From: Vitis vinifera
Taxonomy: Eukaryota; Streptophyta; Magnoliopsida; Vitales; Vitaceae
Assembly (NCBI RefSeq): GCF_030704535.1
Contig: NC_081818.1
Coordinates: 22,484,001 to 22,548,000 of the forward strand
Direction: 5' to 3'
Length of the DNA stretch: 64,000 bases
Positions 49,056 through 61,092 of this stretch are shown piece by piece. Under the pieces are notes generated by a model that saw only the letters and a list, made by a program, of their open reading frames with translations, was not told the DNA's origin and did not search any database. Every line of letters starts with the position of its first letter. The first letter of the stretch is position 1. The translations under genes were made by a program, and so were the position numbers.

Positions 49056-51943
49056 TGATGGAAATTTAAAAAAATAACGTTTTCTTTCTTGTATTGATTA
49101 AGAAGGATTAGATGGTATTTAAAAGAGAACAATTCAACAGTCAAGGATAGGTCATAGCTGAACAATAAGGAAAGAAACAATCCTAGGAATGTTTTCATAA
49201 TACACAAGGGAAGGAAATCAAATTAATTTATAGAAATAAATTGATTGATTTTATTGAAGGAAAAAAATCAATCATTTGACTAGTTCTACTAAAGGAAGAA
49301 ATCAATCAATGATTGTATTTGTTTCCATTTACGCTGTCAGACAGCTTGATAGAACCAAATTTCTGAACTTTTAACACTGCCCTTCAAGCTGGTCGTAAAT
49401 ATTCATCATGCCCAGCTGGCTTATCAATTCTTGAAATTATTGTCTTGGTAAGTAAACACTTTGTAAGAACATCCACCAATCAATTTTTTGAAGAGACATG
49501 GGACATACAAATTTGACCACCTTATAGTTTCTCCTTAATGAAGTGTCTATTTATTTCCAAATGTTTGGTTCTGTCATGCTGAATGGGATTGTGAGCTATG
49601 TTGATTGCGGCCTTGTTATCATTATAGTCTCATCAAGTTGTTATTGGACTGCTGAAGCGTTTTCATTAGAGACTTAAGCCAAAATAGTTCACAAATCCTT
49701 AATGTCATTCATTTAAATTCAGCTTTAAAACTTGACCTTGCCACTACTGTTTCTTGCTCTTCTAAGTTACTACGTTACCTCCAATAAAGGTGCAGTGTCT
49801 AGAGGTGGTTCTTCTATCACTTGCTGAGCTTGCCCAGTTAGTGTCAGGGTATGCTTCTATCTCCAAATGATTATTTTTTGCAAAGAGAAGCCCTTTTTCT
49901 GGACTGCCCTTAAGGTATTTCAGGATCCTCATTACCGTATTCATGTTATCTTCGTTTGGAGCATACATTAATTGACTAACCACTCTTACTGCAGAGGCAT
50001 TTCAAGTTTGTGACTTGCATTGATTAGTGTATCACTCGGCCTGTATCCCACCATACTTGTCCTTAAGTAGATCCGTAACATACTTTCTTGGTGACAAAAA
50101 AACTCACATCTTAACCTTGCAACCTCTATATCAAGAAAATATCTTAGATTCCCCAAGTCTTTAACCTCAAATTCTTTAGCAAGAGATCCCTTTAGTCTTC
50201 CTATTTTAGCAACATTGTTCCCTGGTTGCAACGATATCATACACATAGATAATAAGGATTGTGATCATACCTCCTTTGGTATGCTTAAATAACATTGTGT
50301 GATTGGTCTGGTTTTGAAGATATCCCATCTTTCAAAGGAAGATTGTATATCATTCAAACCAAGCCCTTGGTGTCCCTTTCTATCCAGAAAGGGATTTCTT
50401 CAGTTTGCACACTTTTCCTCTAAATTTGGTCTCAAATTCCAATGGTGAATTCATAAATATTTCCTCTTCCAATTCTCCATGTAAGAAGCCATTTTTTACA
50501 TCCAATTGATGTACTGGTCATTCAAGATTAGAAGCCAAGGATAGTAAGACCCTTATTGTGTTCATCTTAGCAACTGGTGTAAATGTCTTTTAATGGTCAA
50601 TACCATATGTTTGCATGAAACCATTAGCAACAAATCGAGCCTTGTATCTATTGACAATTCCATCATATTTAAATTTCATTGTGAATACCCATTTGCAACC
50701 TACTGTTTTCTTTCTAGGTGGTAGTTCCACGAGCTCCTAAGTCTTATTTTTGTCCAAAACATGCATTTCTTCTTGAACCGTCTCTTTCCACCTTGGATCT
50801 TCTAGGAGTTTTGGCATAATCTTAGGAGTATTCACACATGAAAGATTGGTATTAAAGGCTCTAAAGGATGGATTGAGTTTATTATAAGACACAAACTTGG
50901 AAATAAGATGTTGAGTACATGACCTTATACCCTTTCGAATAGCTGTGTGCAAATTAAGATCTGACATGGTTTCTTTAACATGCTCAGAATGGGTAAAGTC
51001 AGTTTGATTTTCCAGCCCACCATGTTTAGTTCAGACAATTGGCAGGGAGGGATGTTTTCAGCTTCTTTATTCCTCCTAGAGTAAACTTTTAACTCTTTTT
51101 CTTGGTCATGATCTCTCAAGTGTCCTTGTTATCTAACTTCCCCTTCACAGAACTCTCCTCAAGTTCAATTTGAAGAGTTTCGCAGGTGATAGATGGAATA
51201 GTAGATATGTTAGACTCCAGTAGGATTGACCAAAACTGATCTTGTCTCTCACTCTTTCAGTGGGCAGAAGTTTGGGTAAAGTAGGCGTTGCTTTCAAAGA
51301 ATGTGACATCTATAGAGACAAAAAACCTAGGGGATAGGGGATGGAAGCATTTATGACCCTTTTGTATTGGTAAATATCTGAGGAATATGTAATGGATCAA
51401 GGATCTAACTTATTCCTATTCTGGGTATGGACATGGGTAAATGCAGTACTACCAGACACTTTAGGAGTTAGAGAAGAAAAAATGACCAGAAGTTGGGTAG
51501 ATCTGTTTAAGGTCATTTATAGGAGTGTCAAAGTTAAGAACAGGGGTTGACAATCAATTTATTTCTACAAATTGATTCAATTTCCTTTCCTTGTGTATCA
51601 TGTAAATATTCATAGATTGTTTTGTTTCTTTTTCTACAGCTATAATCTAATGGTTGGATTTTTTTTTTCTTTTAAAAGTCATGCAATTCTTCTGAATCAA
51701 TACAAGAGAGAAGTTTTTTTTTTTTTTTTTTCCTCGATTTTTATCATAGTGTCCAAGCATCAGTTGGTGGGAGGTCATGTGTTTGAATCTTATCACCACA
51801 TGTTTATTTTCCCAATTTATTAAGTCCATGTGTAAGATAAAAAAAGAACGGCTCCATGTGAGGGAGGATGTTGGAGAGCATGATATACATTGTGAATCCA
51901 AATCCTACAAACTTAAGTTTTTAGGAAAATTGGTTGTTCAACA
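49056..51943 (-). mobile_element. Rearranged Ty1/copia-type retrotransposon insertion
   Basis: Flanked by ACTTC at 49051-49055 and 51944-51948; copy A has a single ACTTC at the empty site (near 33040). The minus strand encodes copia reverse transcriptase/RNase H pieces: VMRILKYLKGSPEKGLLF, DRRTTSRHCTFIGGN and FEVKDLGNLRYFLDIEVARL. An LTR-like sequence runs 49056-49376, next to a polypurine-type tract (gaagggcag on the minus strand). A related LTR-like sequence at about 51546-51740 is in the opposite orientation. The last ~75 bp (tgttggagag to ttcaaca) looks like the end of a different LTR. Gag and protease were not found. The element is defective and composite. Confidence 0.75.
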
Positions 51944-54900
51944 ACTTCATAAAATTGAAGCCAAACAATGGATAGGATTTCAAGTCAATTGCTTCTATAA
52001 TATACTAATAGGTATAGATTTATGGTCAATATCTTAGCACAATTGGTGGATGATAGGATAGTACATAATATATACCAAAAATTAAGAATTGTTTTAGTAT
52101 CCAATTATTGTCTGGTTTTGGATAGGATTGCATATGTACACCAAAATTAGACAATAAATGTGACTCTATGTTATGAGTCAGCTGTGGTTCCAAGAAGAAA
52201 TGAACTAGTATGACCCTTTGGCTTTTCTTTTTATTTGTTTTCTAGGGCCTGCAAGGCTCTGCTATACTCCATAAACATCTGTCAACTTCTTTTGCCCAGA
52301 TCTAAAGATTCTTTTTTTTTTTTTTTGGCCAACATTAATGGAAAATTTAGTCAACAACCTTAGTGACAGGATCTTGCCATGAAAAACTTGGATCCAGTTT
52401 AGATTAGGTGCCCCCAATGTTGTTAATTTCATCACAAAACCCAAACTTAGACTGTAAATTGAAGTTGTCAGATTAGACAAAACCTGTCTCCTAACTTGAT
52501 GATCAGTAACTTTTGAGATTGCACCTCCTAGAATGATAAGTCATATTTTGACCTTTCCTTGTGCTTCCCTACCATCCTCAAAGTGATAGGTTAAAAATTA
52601 TCAACAGGAATAGTTCATTAACTGCTCATTACCAAATTTATCATAAAAAGAAACTGATTCTTTATTGTTATTATTATTTTTTACTTTATTGATTACACTG
52701 TGCAAACTTATGCTTTTGTTGTATTATGTGGGTTACATGCTTATAATTCAAAGATATAGTTCTTGGTTTTTGTGAGAAACATTAATTTAAGCCAGTATTA
52801 TGGGATGTTTGTGCTTGGAGAAACTTATGAAGATTCTAAATTTCTTGCCTTTAAGCTGTTAAGGTCTATTTCTTGTAAGCCACCTTGACAACAATTTTAG
52901 CAGAGTTCCTTCCCTGAGGTGCTTTAAGTTTTTAAGTTTTCTGATGTTTAGAACAAGCATTGAACTGGCCATAAGTTCATCATTATGTCAAGCAACTCAA
53001 GTATCTTGTCTGTTTGTGATGATTACAGAACATATTCCAGTTCTCTGAATATTATAATCTATGCTTGTGGAGTAGGTGGGGTTGCCTCTGGTACAGCAAT
53101 ACCTTTTCCGTTTGACAACTTGGTGAGGAAGCTGTTGCCAAAGCTGGGAGAACATTTTAGTCAAGAAGTAATAAGCCCTGGCATGTATGCAAGTCAGTGG
53201 TTCATGACTGTTTTCTCATGCCCTTTCCCATTCCATTTGGCTCTTTGAATTTGAGATGCCTTTCTTTATTAGGTGAGTGGTCTAAAAGCACAATAAATTC
53301 TCCAATAAGCATGCCATTATTTGGTTCTAAGAACATTTTTATTGCTTGGGCTGGGTGTTAAAATTGTTTTTCAAGTTGGTTTGGCCCCTACTGAAGCATT
53401 GCCATGTTGACATAGTATCCCTGGTCTTCATGCCCTTTAGATCCAAATAGTCAGTACCTTTTATGCTTATTGAATGAATATATTATATTTGATCAGATAA
53501 AATTACCTTTCGAGAAACTCATACATGCTTTGCTTAACTTCCCTGAGGATGCAATGAATCCGGACACACCATTAACAATGGCCTACTCAATCACGGTTCT
53601 CTCTCTCTCTCTCTCCCTTTACCTCCTTGGCATCTATAAAAGAAAATTTTGATAATCATTTGCTTACAAATTTGACTAATTTGACTCATGTGCACTGTAC
53701 TGCAAACAATAAGCATATTAATTCATTGGAATCGCTGCTTCTGTTTTGTATTTTCTGTTTCACAAAATGTTTACATCAGGAGAAATGCACAAATGTTTGA
53801 ATCAACTGGAACTAATGAGAAATTTATTAAGAATATTCAAATCATAGAGTTTCTTTGTCTCTGACCAGAATGGTGTTGCTTTCATTTAGAATGATTGCTG
53901 TGAGTTTCCAAGGACCAAAGAAAACTCTTTTAAAGATACCAAAGAACAAAATAGATCCTCGCGTCATTTATTTTTGGAAATTGCATGGGAATCTCATTCC
54001 TTCACACTCTTTTGGAATTTAGTTACATAAAAATATTACTGAAAGATCTCGATAATCTTCGTGATGTAAAGTGTTAATTTATTTCTGACACAAATTATTA
54101 TTTACATTTTATGATAATCATGGGTGAGTTGTGCTTGTATTAACTCATTGTTCTCATAAGGTAATAAACATCAAATAACTTCTTGGTAGAAAAGTGAGCT
54201 CAAGCAAGTAGCAACATAATGAGAGACTGCATAGCCTACGAACGGCTGGAACATGTAAAGAATAAGTACCAAGGCATCTCGTCCCTCAACTACACAGGTA
54301 TTTTGACTCATACAGAAATGTCCATGGTGCTTCATACCAAGTTACACACTGTTTTATAATCGGCATTCCTAGATTCAGGCCCTCTTTTTCATTATCTAGA
54401 TACTTTGGTCCCAACTATTGGGGTTCGTTACACAGCCTTTGTTATGCCAATTCCCTCCCTTCTAGCCATGTTTCCTTTGTGCATAAAGCCATATCCTTGG
54501 TTCTTTTCCTATCATTTTGCAGCATTGAACCTACATTTGTGGTTGGTTTGATTTCTCATTGGCATAGGAATGCTTTGTGATGCATATAACAAAGCAATCT
54601 TAGACAAGTTCCCTACTGTTTGCTGCCAATCAGACGTAAATTTTGCTTGCATTTTCATTACCCTTTATTATTCAAGCAAATGGAAGTTAGGATGACTGTA
54701 TTATGCCAATGGAAATTAAATCGGCTGTGTTATTGACTTCAAAACCATGTGAATTGTGTTGGACATGAGATGACACCACTAGGCATATGGAATATGCTCA
54801 TTGCGCTGCCAATACATGCATCTAACCAGTAAAACTAGAGTCCCGATGAGTTGGTTCTTTCCTTGCATAGATTTTTGAAATGATTGATACGGATTCTGGG

Positions 54901-55553
54901 TTATTTTCTTTCCCATCCCAAAACACCACCGCCCCCCACCCCACCCCTTCTTTTTTTTATTGATGGATTACCCATCCTTCCTTCTACTTCTTGCTTTTTT
55001 ATCACTAGATTTTGTCGTTTCCTATAAAAACAGAAAGAATTGGAAGACCACATGAATCTGACTCCAAGATACACCGGTTCCTGACATACATATTCAATTC
55101 CATGCTCGTTTCCTAGGAAACGAGATTCCTCATTGGTAATTTATTAATGATTCTGATTCACAATTTGTATATATATGTTTTGTTTAGTATCTAAATGACT
55201 AGAGGAGCTGAAGTTGGAGTATGAGATGCAAAATGGAAAGCAAGCTTAGTCTGGAGAACCTAGTGGAAAGCAGAAATAGCTGCAGCAAAGATACTTCTCA
55301 ACTGGGAAGAGTTAAGCCGAGAAGTCTGAACCATATATATGCTGATTCTTTTGTTCTTTTATCATGTTATCTTATATTGCACGAGGAAAATGCATATTGA
55401 ACAAGAAGGTTATCAATGGGGAATTCGCCAAACAGTTTCTTGCATGGATTTATGCTTAAAAATATTATGTGCTATGCAAAATTCCATTTTGTATGCTGAA
55501 ATCGTGTATCAGACAAAGTGAAGTGGTGGAGAGTGTTGTTATCTACTCATCTT

Positions 55554-58500
55554 GTGATAAGGCGGTACCCCTTGATGTAACTCTCTTAGATTTTGGGGAT
55601 ATGGATGAAAATAATTAGGAAGTAGTAGTTGGGTCCCCCTCAAAATCAGTATATAGAGAATGAATGAAGTTATTTAATCATTGATGACCTGTTTTTCTTA
55701 CCTAACGGACGGCCTACAATCGAAAGAAGTCAAAAGGGTGGCCCTGGTGACCAGCTCATGCAGGTATGGCGTTCCTATCCTCTCGAGTCCCGACACATTT
55801 GCAGGTAAACTTATTAGGCAAGGAGTACGATGCTGCGCATGCATTTCTTCCAGTGTTTTTGATTTGATATATACCTCACGGCTCTTTCCCTGATTTGATC
55901 TGATGGGCAGCAACACCCCACATTATATGTCCAAAAGGGTTAGCGAATTTGAGAAAAATGGTGGTGGGCTACAGCTATAATGGTAGAGGGTAGGCTTGTA
56001 CCACATTTCAAGGGAGGCCAGCATTATTTCATACCAAACAGAAAAGTAATCTCCAAAATGCATTTTGATGGTGCGTCCCAAACACTTCCTTGCTTCAAAT
56101 GGGTGAGTGTTGTTTAAGTGGTAAGTCTGATACACCAAACTTTCAGTCATGACTCATGGGTAAAAAGAGAGACTGTTTTTAAATAACGACCCTTTTGATT
56201 GATGTCCTTTCTGAACGTGTGGGTGGGGCACTGGGCGCTGATGATATTGGGTCTGACACTTCATAGTTTATACTTTATACCACTAGTAAATAATAATAAT
56301 GCAGCACTTTCCTGGGGCCGCTGGAAACGAACACAAACTTTGGAAAGGAAAAACGAGGGCCAGGTCAGGTGAATCCCGTCCACGTGTGGGGTGGTAGAAG
56401 TACAAGTGTAGAACTAATTTTGCCACCTGTTACAACCCCTTATTTATTTATTTTATTAAATGGAAAGATGGTTTGGCACGTCATTGCTTTTCACGCCACT
56501 CCCATTATTTAGTAAAATATCCACCATGCCCTCCTCCGCCTACTCTTCGCCCGGGCCGGCCAGGCATTACTCTCCTCAAATGCCAGCCTGTTCCAATTTG
56601 ACTTCAAAAATTTGCTTAGCCTAATTGGAATTAAGAAGGTTAATTTAGAGGTACCATAAATAGCCATCTACTAGAAAAGGAAAAAACTAATAATTACCGT
56701 AAAAATAAAAGAAAAAAATTAATTAAAAGATTTTTCTTCCTAAAATAGTCATAGAATTAAATTTTGAGCCTTTTACGCTATGATCATTGATTCTTCATAT
56801 ATTATTTTCTATATTTAATAATATAATATAATATAATATTTTTATTTATAAATTTAAAATATTTTAGTTATGAATATTATTAACAAAGAAATAAAAAGTA
56901 GGTATTGAATTATAGTTATAAATTATAGAACAGTTTTTTAAAATAATACTAGCTATGTGAAGCATTTCATACCTTTTTTAAAAACAAGTATTAGGGTGTA
57001 ATATAATTTTTATTTGAAATAAATGAAAAAGGAGTATATTAAGAATCAGTATACTCTCTTGTTAAGTTTCATAAAAGTCCCCATGCACTTTTAAATAAAA
57101 TCTCTATTTATATTTATAAAACTCTTTTTAGGATTAAATTCTTAAATATTCCAAATATCCCTTTTAGAATCAAATACCACTTTAGAGATAATCACAATTT
57201 TTAAAACTTGCTAAAAAGTATTTTAATTTTTTTTTAGAATCGAACACAAATTTAGAGATAAGTATAATTTTAAAATTTATCAAAAACCATTTTTGGAATT
57301 AAAAATATAGTAAAAATAAAATTAGGAAATAGAAAGTATTATCTTCTTAATTTCTTGTATTAGTCATTCTAGATGAGGTTTGAATGTATGAAAGGAATAA
57401 GACAAGAATAAGACTCAAGAAAATAAATTGCATCTAATTAATAAAAAAAATAAACAAAATTATTAATTAAATAAGATATCCTAACATATTTTTTTATTTT
57501 ATATTTTAATTTTGTTAAAGTAAAAAATAATTATGACATAATATATTTCATTGGATATTACATGTTGCATTCATTTTATTGGATATGATGTTTAAAAATA
57601 TTATATTTTATCAAAATAATATCATACAATATACATGTTATCTGCTATGAAAAACAAATATACTCTCAATTTTAATGAAATTTCAAAGGTATTTGGTAAA
57701 TCAATTTAATGACATAATAATTTAATTTAAGTTTATTAAATACATTAAATATATTTATTAAAGTAACTTAATATTAAAACTTAAAATTAAAATGATTCTA
57801 AGTCTTAAGTCAAAATAGTTCATTTATTATTACTTAAATCTAAAACTGTGTTTATAAAAAAAATGAAATTGAGATTTAAATCATTAAATAATTAAGTCAT
57901 TTTAAGTTATTAAATTGATTTACTAAATATACTCAGTTTGTTTTTTGAAGATTAAAAGGTAACATCATCAAAACAACATTTTATTTCAAATTAAGCAATT
58001 TTGAGTGTGGTGGTTGAAAAAGGAAATTAAAAAAAAAGGAAAAGAAAAGAAAATATAGAAACATAGAAATAAGAAATATGGCAGAGCAAGTTATTGGTGG
58101 GTTTAGGAAAATTAAGGGGGGTATTTCACAAAACTAGAAATTAGGTATTGGTGGAAAATTAATCAATTTAATACCATTTTAGTTTTAAGTGTTGTTTTAA
58201 TTTAACCATTTCAGAAAATTACGAAGATTGAAAAGTTATTTCACAAAATTAATAAAAAAAATATTTATATAAACCAATCAAATCGAATTTACTTAGAATT
58301 ATAATTTTATTAGCTTAAGAAATTAAAAAATAAACATAATTTCGACTATATATAAATAAGAATAGAAAATGTATAAAAATAAATAAATAATTAAATAAAA
58401 TTTATTAGAATTTTAACTTTATTATGTTAAGGAATTAAAAATAAATAAAAATAATTATTATAATATATGCATAATGATATAAAAATAAAAAAAATAAATA

Positions 58501-59421
58501 ATGTAAAAAAGTAATTCTTATAAATCAATTAAAATAGATAATTTAATTTCTAATAAAAATAATTATTTTATATATAAAAAAAAGGATAAGAATGAAATAA
58601 AAAGTTATAAACTATAGTATTTATAATTTAGTGATAGTATTTTGCTATAAAGGATTATCTATCTAAATGAATAAAAAATGTTATAAAATGATAAAAAAAT
58701 ATATCATATTCTAATATTTTTTATTTAAAAAATGATTTATAAATATTTTTTTAGTTATTTTTTAACCATAAATTTAACTTTATAATAAAAAATATTTTTG
58801 AAAAATAATTAATATAAAATTTTTTTTGATAAAAATAAATAAACTTATAATATAGAATATGAATAATATATCTCACCGGTTATTCTCATTTCAAACCCTA
58901 AATCGGAAGATAAAGAGGAAAAGAAAAAATAATGATTTGAAGAAGTAGTTGTTCAAATCATTCCCAATGCAAACTTTCATATTTTAGAAGAAGAAATTGA
59001 ATTTAGATTTAAGGTTTTTTTGTCAATTTTGTACAATAAGGGTTAGGGTTTGTTTTTCTAACAAAAAATAATAATTTATTAATTAAAAAAATTAAAGATA
59101 TTATATTTTTGATATGTATGTAATTCAAATGTATTTTTTTTTTTTTTTTTTTTTATTTGTTGATATTGACAAAAATTTATTAGGGCGCATGATGAGATGA
59201 AATAGTAAACACAATGAGAACAGAAAGCGCACGAAGATTTAGAAAGCGAGAGAGAAGAAGCCAAAGGGGCTTGAAAAACGTGGAGGGTGTTATGGTCATT
59301 TCCGGTTAGCAATAAGTGGCAAATAATTTTTCGAGAAAGTCCAGGTAAGCACAAGGGGCAAGAACCGTAATAATCGATCGTTTCACTGGCAATCTTAAAA
59401 CACGCTGCCCTTCGGAGTGGC
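55554..59421. other. Intergenic region upstream of SAMDC
   Basis: At 55554-56620 the sequence is unique-looking and more GC-rich, with a perfect G-box CACGTG at 56381-56386 and another ACGT core near 56476, but no supported gene. From 56650 to about 59100 it is very AT-rich, with a MITE-like element (57689-57932) and a MITE-related stretch near 58110. The last 300 bp is the probable SAMDC promoter. Short open frames (such as 55681-55893 and 59079-59354) have no support. Confidence 0.45.
57689..57932. mobile_element. MITE-like element with long inverted termini
   Basis: The left end is gtatttggtaaatcaattta; the right end in reverse complement is gtatatttagtaaatcaatt. The inverted match extends over about 24 bp. 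The interior is AT-rich and non-coding. No target duplication was identified. Confidence 0.55.
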
Positions 59422-59428
59422 TATATAA
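59422..59428 (+). promoter_or_regulatory. TATA box of the SAMDC gene
   Basis: tatataa in a locally GC-richer context (gtggctatataacgagccc) predicts a transcription start near 59455. The AdoMet decarboxylase leader follows. Confidence 0.65.
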
Positions 59429-59559
59429 CGAGCCCATCTACGCAGATCTCTCCCACACTTCTTGAAAACTTTCTGTTGAACGCAGATTTCGCAGATCGTT
59501 ATCTTCCTTCATTTTGGGATTCTTTCTCGCTCTAGGGTTTGCTTCCAACCATCGCCGTC

Positions 59560-59604
59560 GGGGTTTTAATCAATTGCAGTAGGGGGTTTTAATCAATTGC
59601 AGTA
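59560..59604 (+). repeat. Perfect 22-bp tandem duplication in the SAMDC leader
   Basis: ggggttttaatcaattgcag plus ta occurs at 59560-59581 and 59583-59604 (period 23). Each copy ends in a pyrimidine/TTGCAG string that could act as a splice acceptor. Confidence 0.7.
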
Positions 59605-59813
59605 CGTTTTCTTTTCCGTTCTTTTCCGTTTTCGATCGATTCTTTCAATGTTTTATTTGATTTCAAGGTTTGCCTGTGGTGATTTTCCTTTTTCTTTTCT
59701 CTGGTTTGTTTTTTTATTGATTTTTGCGGGGTTTTTATTTTATTTTTAGGGTTCGATCTTTCAAGAAAGAGTTTTGAAAGCAGTTACCATTCCTGTGGTG
59801 GTCTTCTTTATCT

Positions 59814-60621
59814 GTAAGTATTGTTTTTTGGTTGATTTTAATGAATATATATATATCTGTGATGATACTGAGTTGATAGTAATCTTCAGTTGTTATCTAT
59901 CTGTGTCTGTTTAAATTTTGTGTTATAATCCATCAATTTGTGATTCTGAAATCAAAGCTGTTAAAAAAAATTGCTTTTTTTTTTCTTTGTGCGGGCTTGT
60001 TTATGTTGGCGCTAAACAAGAATACATTCTGTTTGGTTTCCCAGAATTTATTTATTTATTTATTTGTTTTGGGGGATTTTAATTTGATTTGATTTAAAGA
60101 TCTTGCTTTTATTATGGAATTGTTTGTTTGGTTTTGGCTAGTGGGGATAATGTAAACATCTATATTATATCCATATATATATATAGTGGTTGGATTGGAA
60201 TTGCTGGCCTCAATTGCATTTATTCAGGCCGCAACACAAGGCTAGCAAATTCATCCCTAACTGTTTTGATTTGTATTCATATTTCTAAAACTTTTCCTTG
60301 CTATCTTATTCTTGTCTTATTTTAATTACATATATTCACACTTAAAAACATATACACATCTCCCTCTTTCCTTATGAATATTGCCTAGGAATGATGTGCC
60401 CTATGTTTTTTTCTGCTTTCTCAATTTCTTTTTTTTGCCACTTTTTTTTCTTATGTGGACATTGTGCTGTTTTACTTCTGCTTGTGCATCATCACTGTTC
60501 AGATTCAATATTTTTTTCATAATGTTAGAGGCTTTATTTTGTTTTATTATTATTATTGGGTTTTGGGACTATTTACCGGGTTAGTGGTTTCACATTTCGT
60601 TTTTTATGATGGTTTGTGCAG
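59814..60621 (+). other. Long intron in the SAMDC 5' leader
   Basis: Donor ATCT|GTAAGT at 59813/59814 and acceptor TTGTGCAG|GTGAG at 60621/60622 bound an 808-bp T-rich leader intron just upstream of the uORFs. Another leader intron may end at TTTTTAG (near 59749), but I could not fix its donor. Confidence 0.6.
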
Positions 60622-60631
60622 GTGAGACTGA

Positions 60632-60640
60632 ATGAACTAA
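60632..60640 (+). promoter_or_regulatory. Tiny uORF (Met-Asn-stop) before the conserved SAMDC uORF
   Basis: ATG AAC TAA lies five bases before the ATG of the conserved uORF. Plant AdoMet decarboxylase leaders typically have a tiny and a small uORF in tandem, overlapping by one base. Here the tiny frame is adjacent and does not overlap. Its role in reinitiation is inferred. Confidence 0.5.
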
Positions 60641-60645
60641 TTCTC

Positions 60646-60943
60646 ATGGAGTCGAAATGTGCGAAGAAAAAGTCTAGTAGTAGTAAATCTATGTTCTACG
60701 AAGCTCCTCTTGGTTACAGCATTGAAGACATTCGACCAAACGGTGGAATCAAGAAGTTCAGAACTGCTGCTTACTCCAACGTGAGTAGTTCTACTGTAAT
60801 TTTAATTCTATTGGATGTTACATGATAACAATTTTTGTGCTTGCAAAATGAAAAGATTTGTGCAAGTTATACGTAGCAATGTTATCTAACTTTTTCCCTT
60901 ACCTTCTCTTTTATATATGCAGTGCGTCCGAAGGCCATCCTGA
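60646..60943 (+). CDS. Conserved peptide uORF of AdoMet decarboxylase (51 aa, split by an intron)
   Basis: Two exons, 60646-60780 and 60923-60943, encode 51 aa: it starts MESKCAKKKSSSSKS, continues FYEAPLGYSIEDIRPNGG and IKKFRTAAYSN, and after the intron ends CVRRPS. This is the family-wide plant SAMDC uORF peptide, which at high polyamine stalls ribosomes and represses translation of the main ORF. The intron (60781-60922, GT-AG) falls between Asn45 and Cys46. If it is retained, the frame instead runs into a different tail and stops at 60823-60825. The uORF ends 149 bases before the main start. The sequence is conserved end to end, so polyamine control is likely intact. Confidence 0.92.
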
Positions 60944-61092
60944 GATTCCCTTTAGTGTTTACATAACCACCTGAGGTGGTTCATAGTGCAGTTTACTCTA
61001 TTTAGTATTTCTTTTATTTTCTGTGTCCCTCCCCTTGTTCTCTCACTCGTTCTCTCCCTTTCTGAAACTTCATTTGCTCCTTCAAAAGTAAG

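Larger units (their letters stand above)
43637..55279 (+). pseudogene. Pseudogene of the TBC/RabGAP gene (exons 2-8)
   Basis: Remnant exons lie at 43637-43831, 48011-48106, 48193-48310, 53076-53272, about 53354-53414, 53497-53595 and 55188-55279. Lesions by comparison with the intact gene: exon 2 has an in-frame TGA (CGT ATA AGA became TGT GTA TGA) and a 1-nt deletion. Exon 3 has lost its acceptor and first 74 nt, including the arginine-finger codons, to a LINE insertion, and carries a TAG. Exon 4 has a 1-nt deletion and ATG AGT became ACT AGT. Exon 5 has a 1-nt deletion. Exon 6 lost its acceptor (CAG to CTG) and donor. Exon 7 stays open but has mostly amino-acid-changing differences (5 of 8 altered codons). 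Exon 8 gains a TGA at its fourth codon. There is no exon 1. No TBC protein can be made. Confidence 0.93.
42402..55553 (+). repeat. Duplicated segment, copy B (decayed TBC exons 2-8)
   Basis: Collinear with 28235-37497 in exons, introns and 3' UTR. It is longer than copy A because of later insertions: a MITE-like element (43981-44370), a LINE (46528-48010) and an LTR-retrotransposon composite (49056-51943). It lacks the antisense LINE of copy A. Homology starts near atatgtacaacattgaact and ends near gttgttatctactcatctt. TBC exon 1 and its promoter are not included. Confidence 0.85.
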
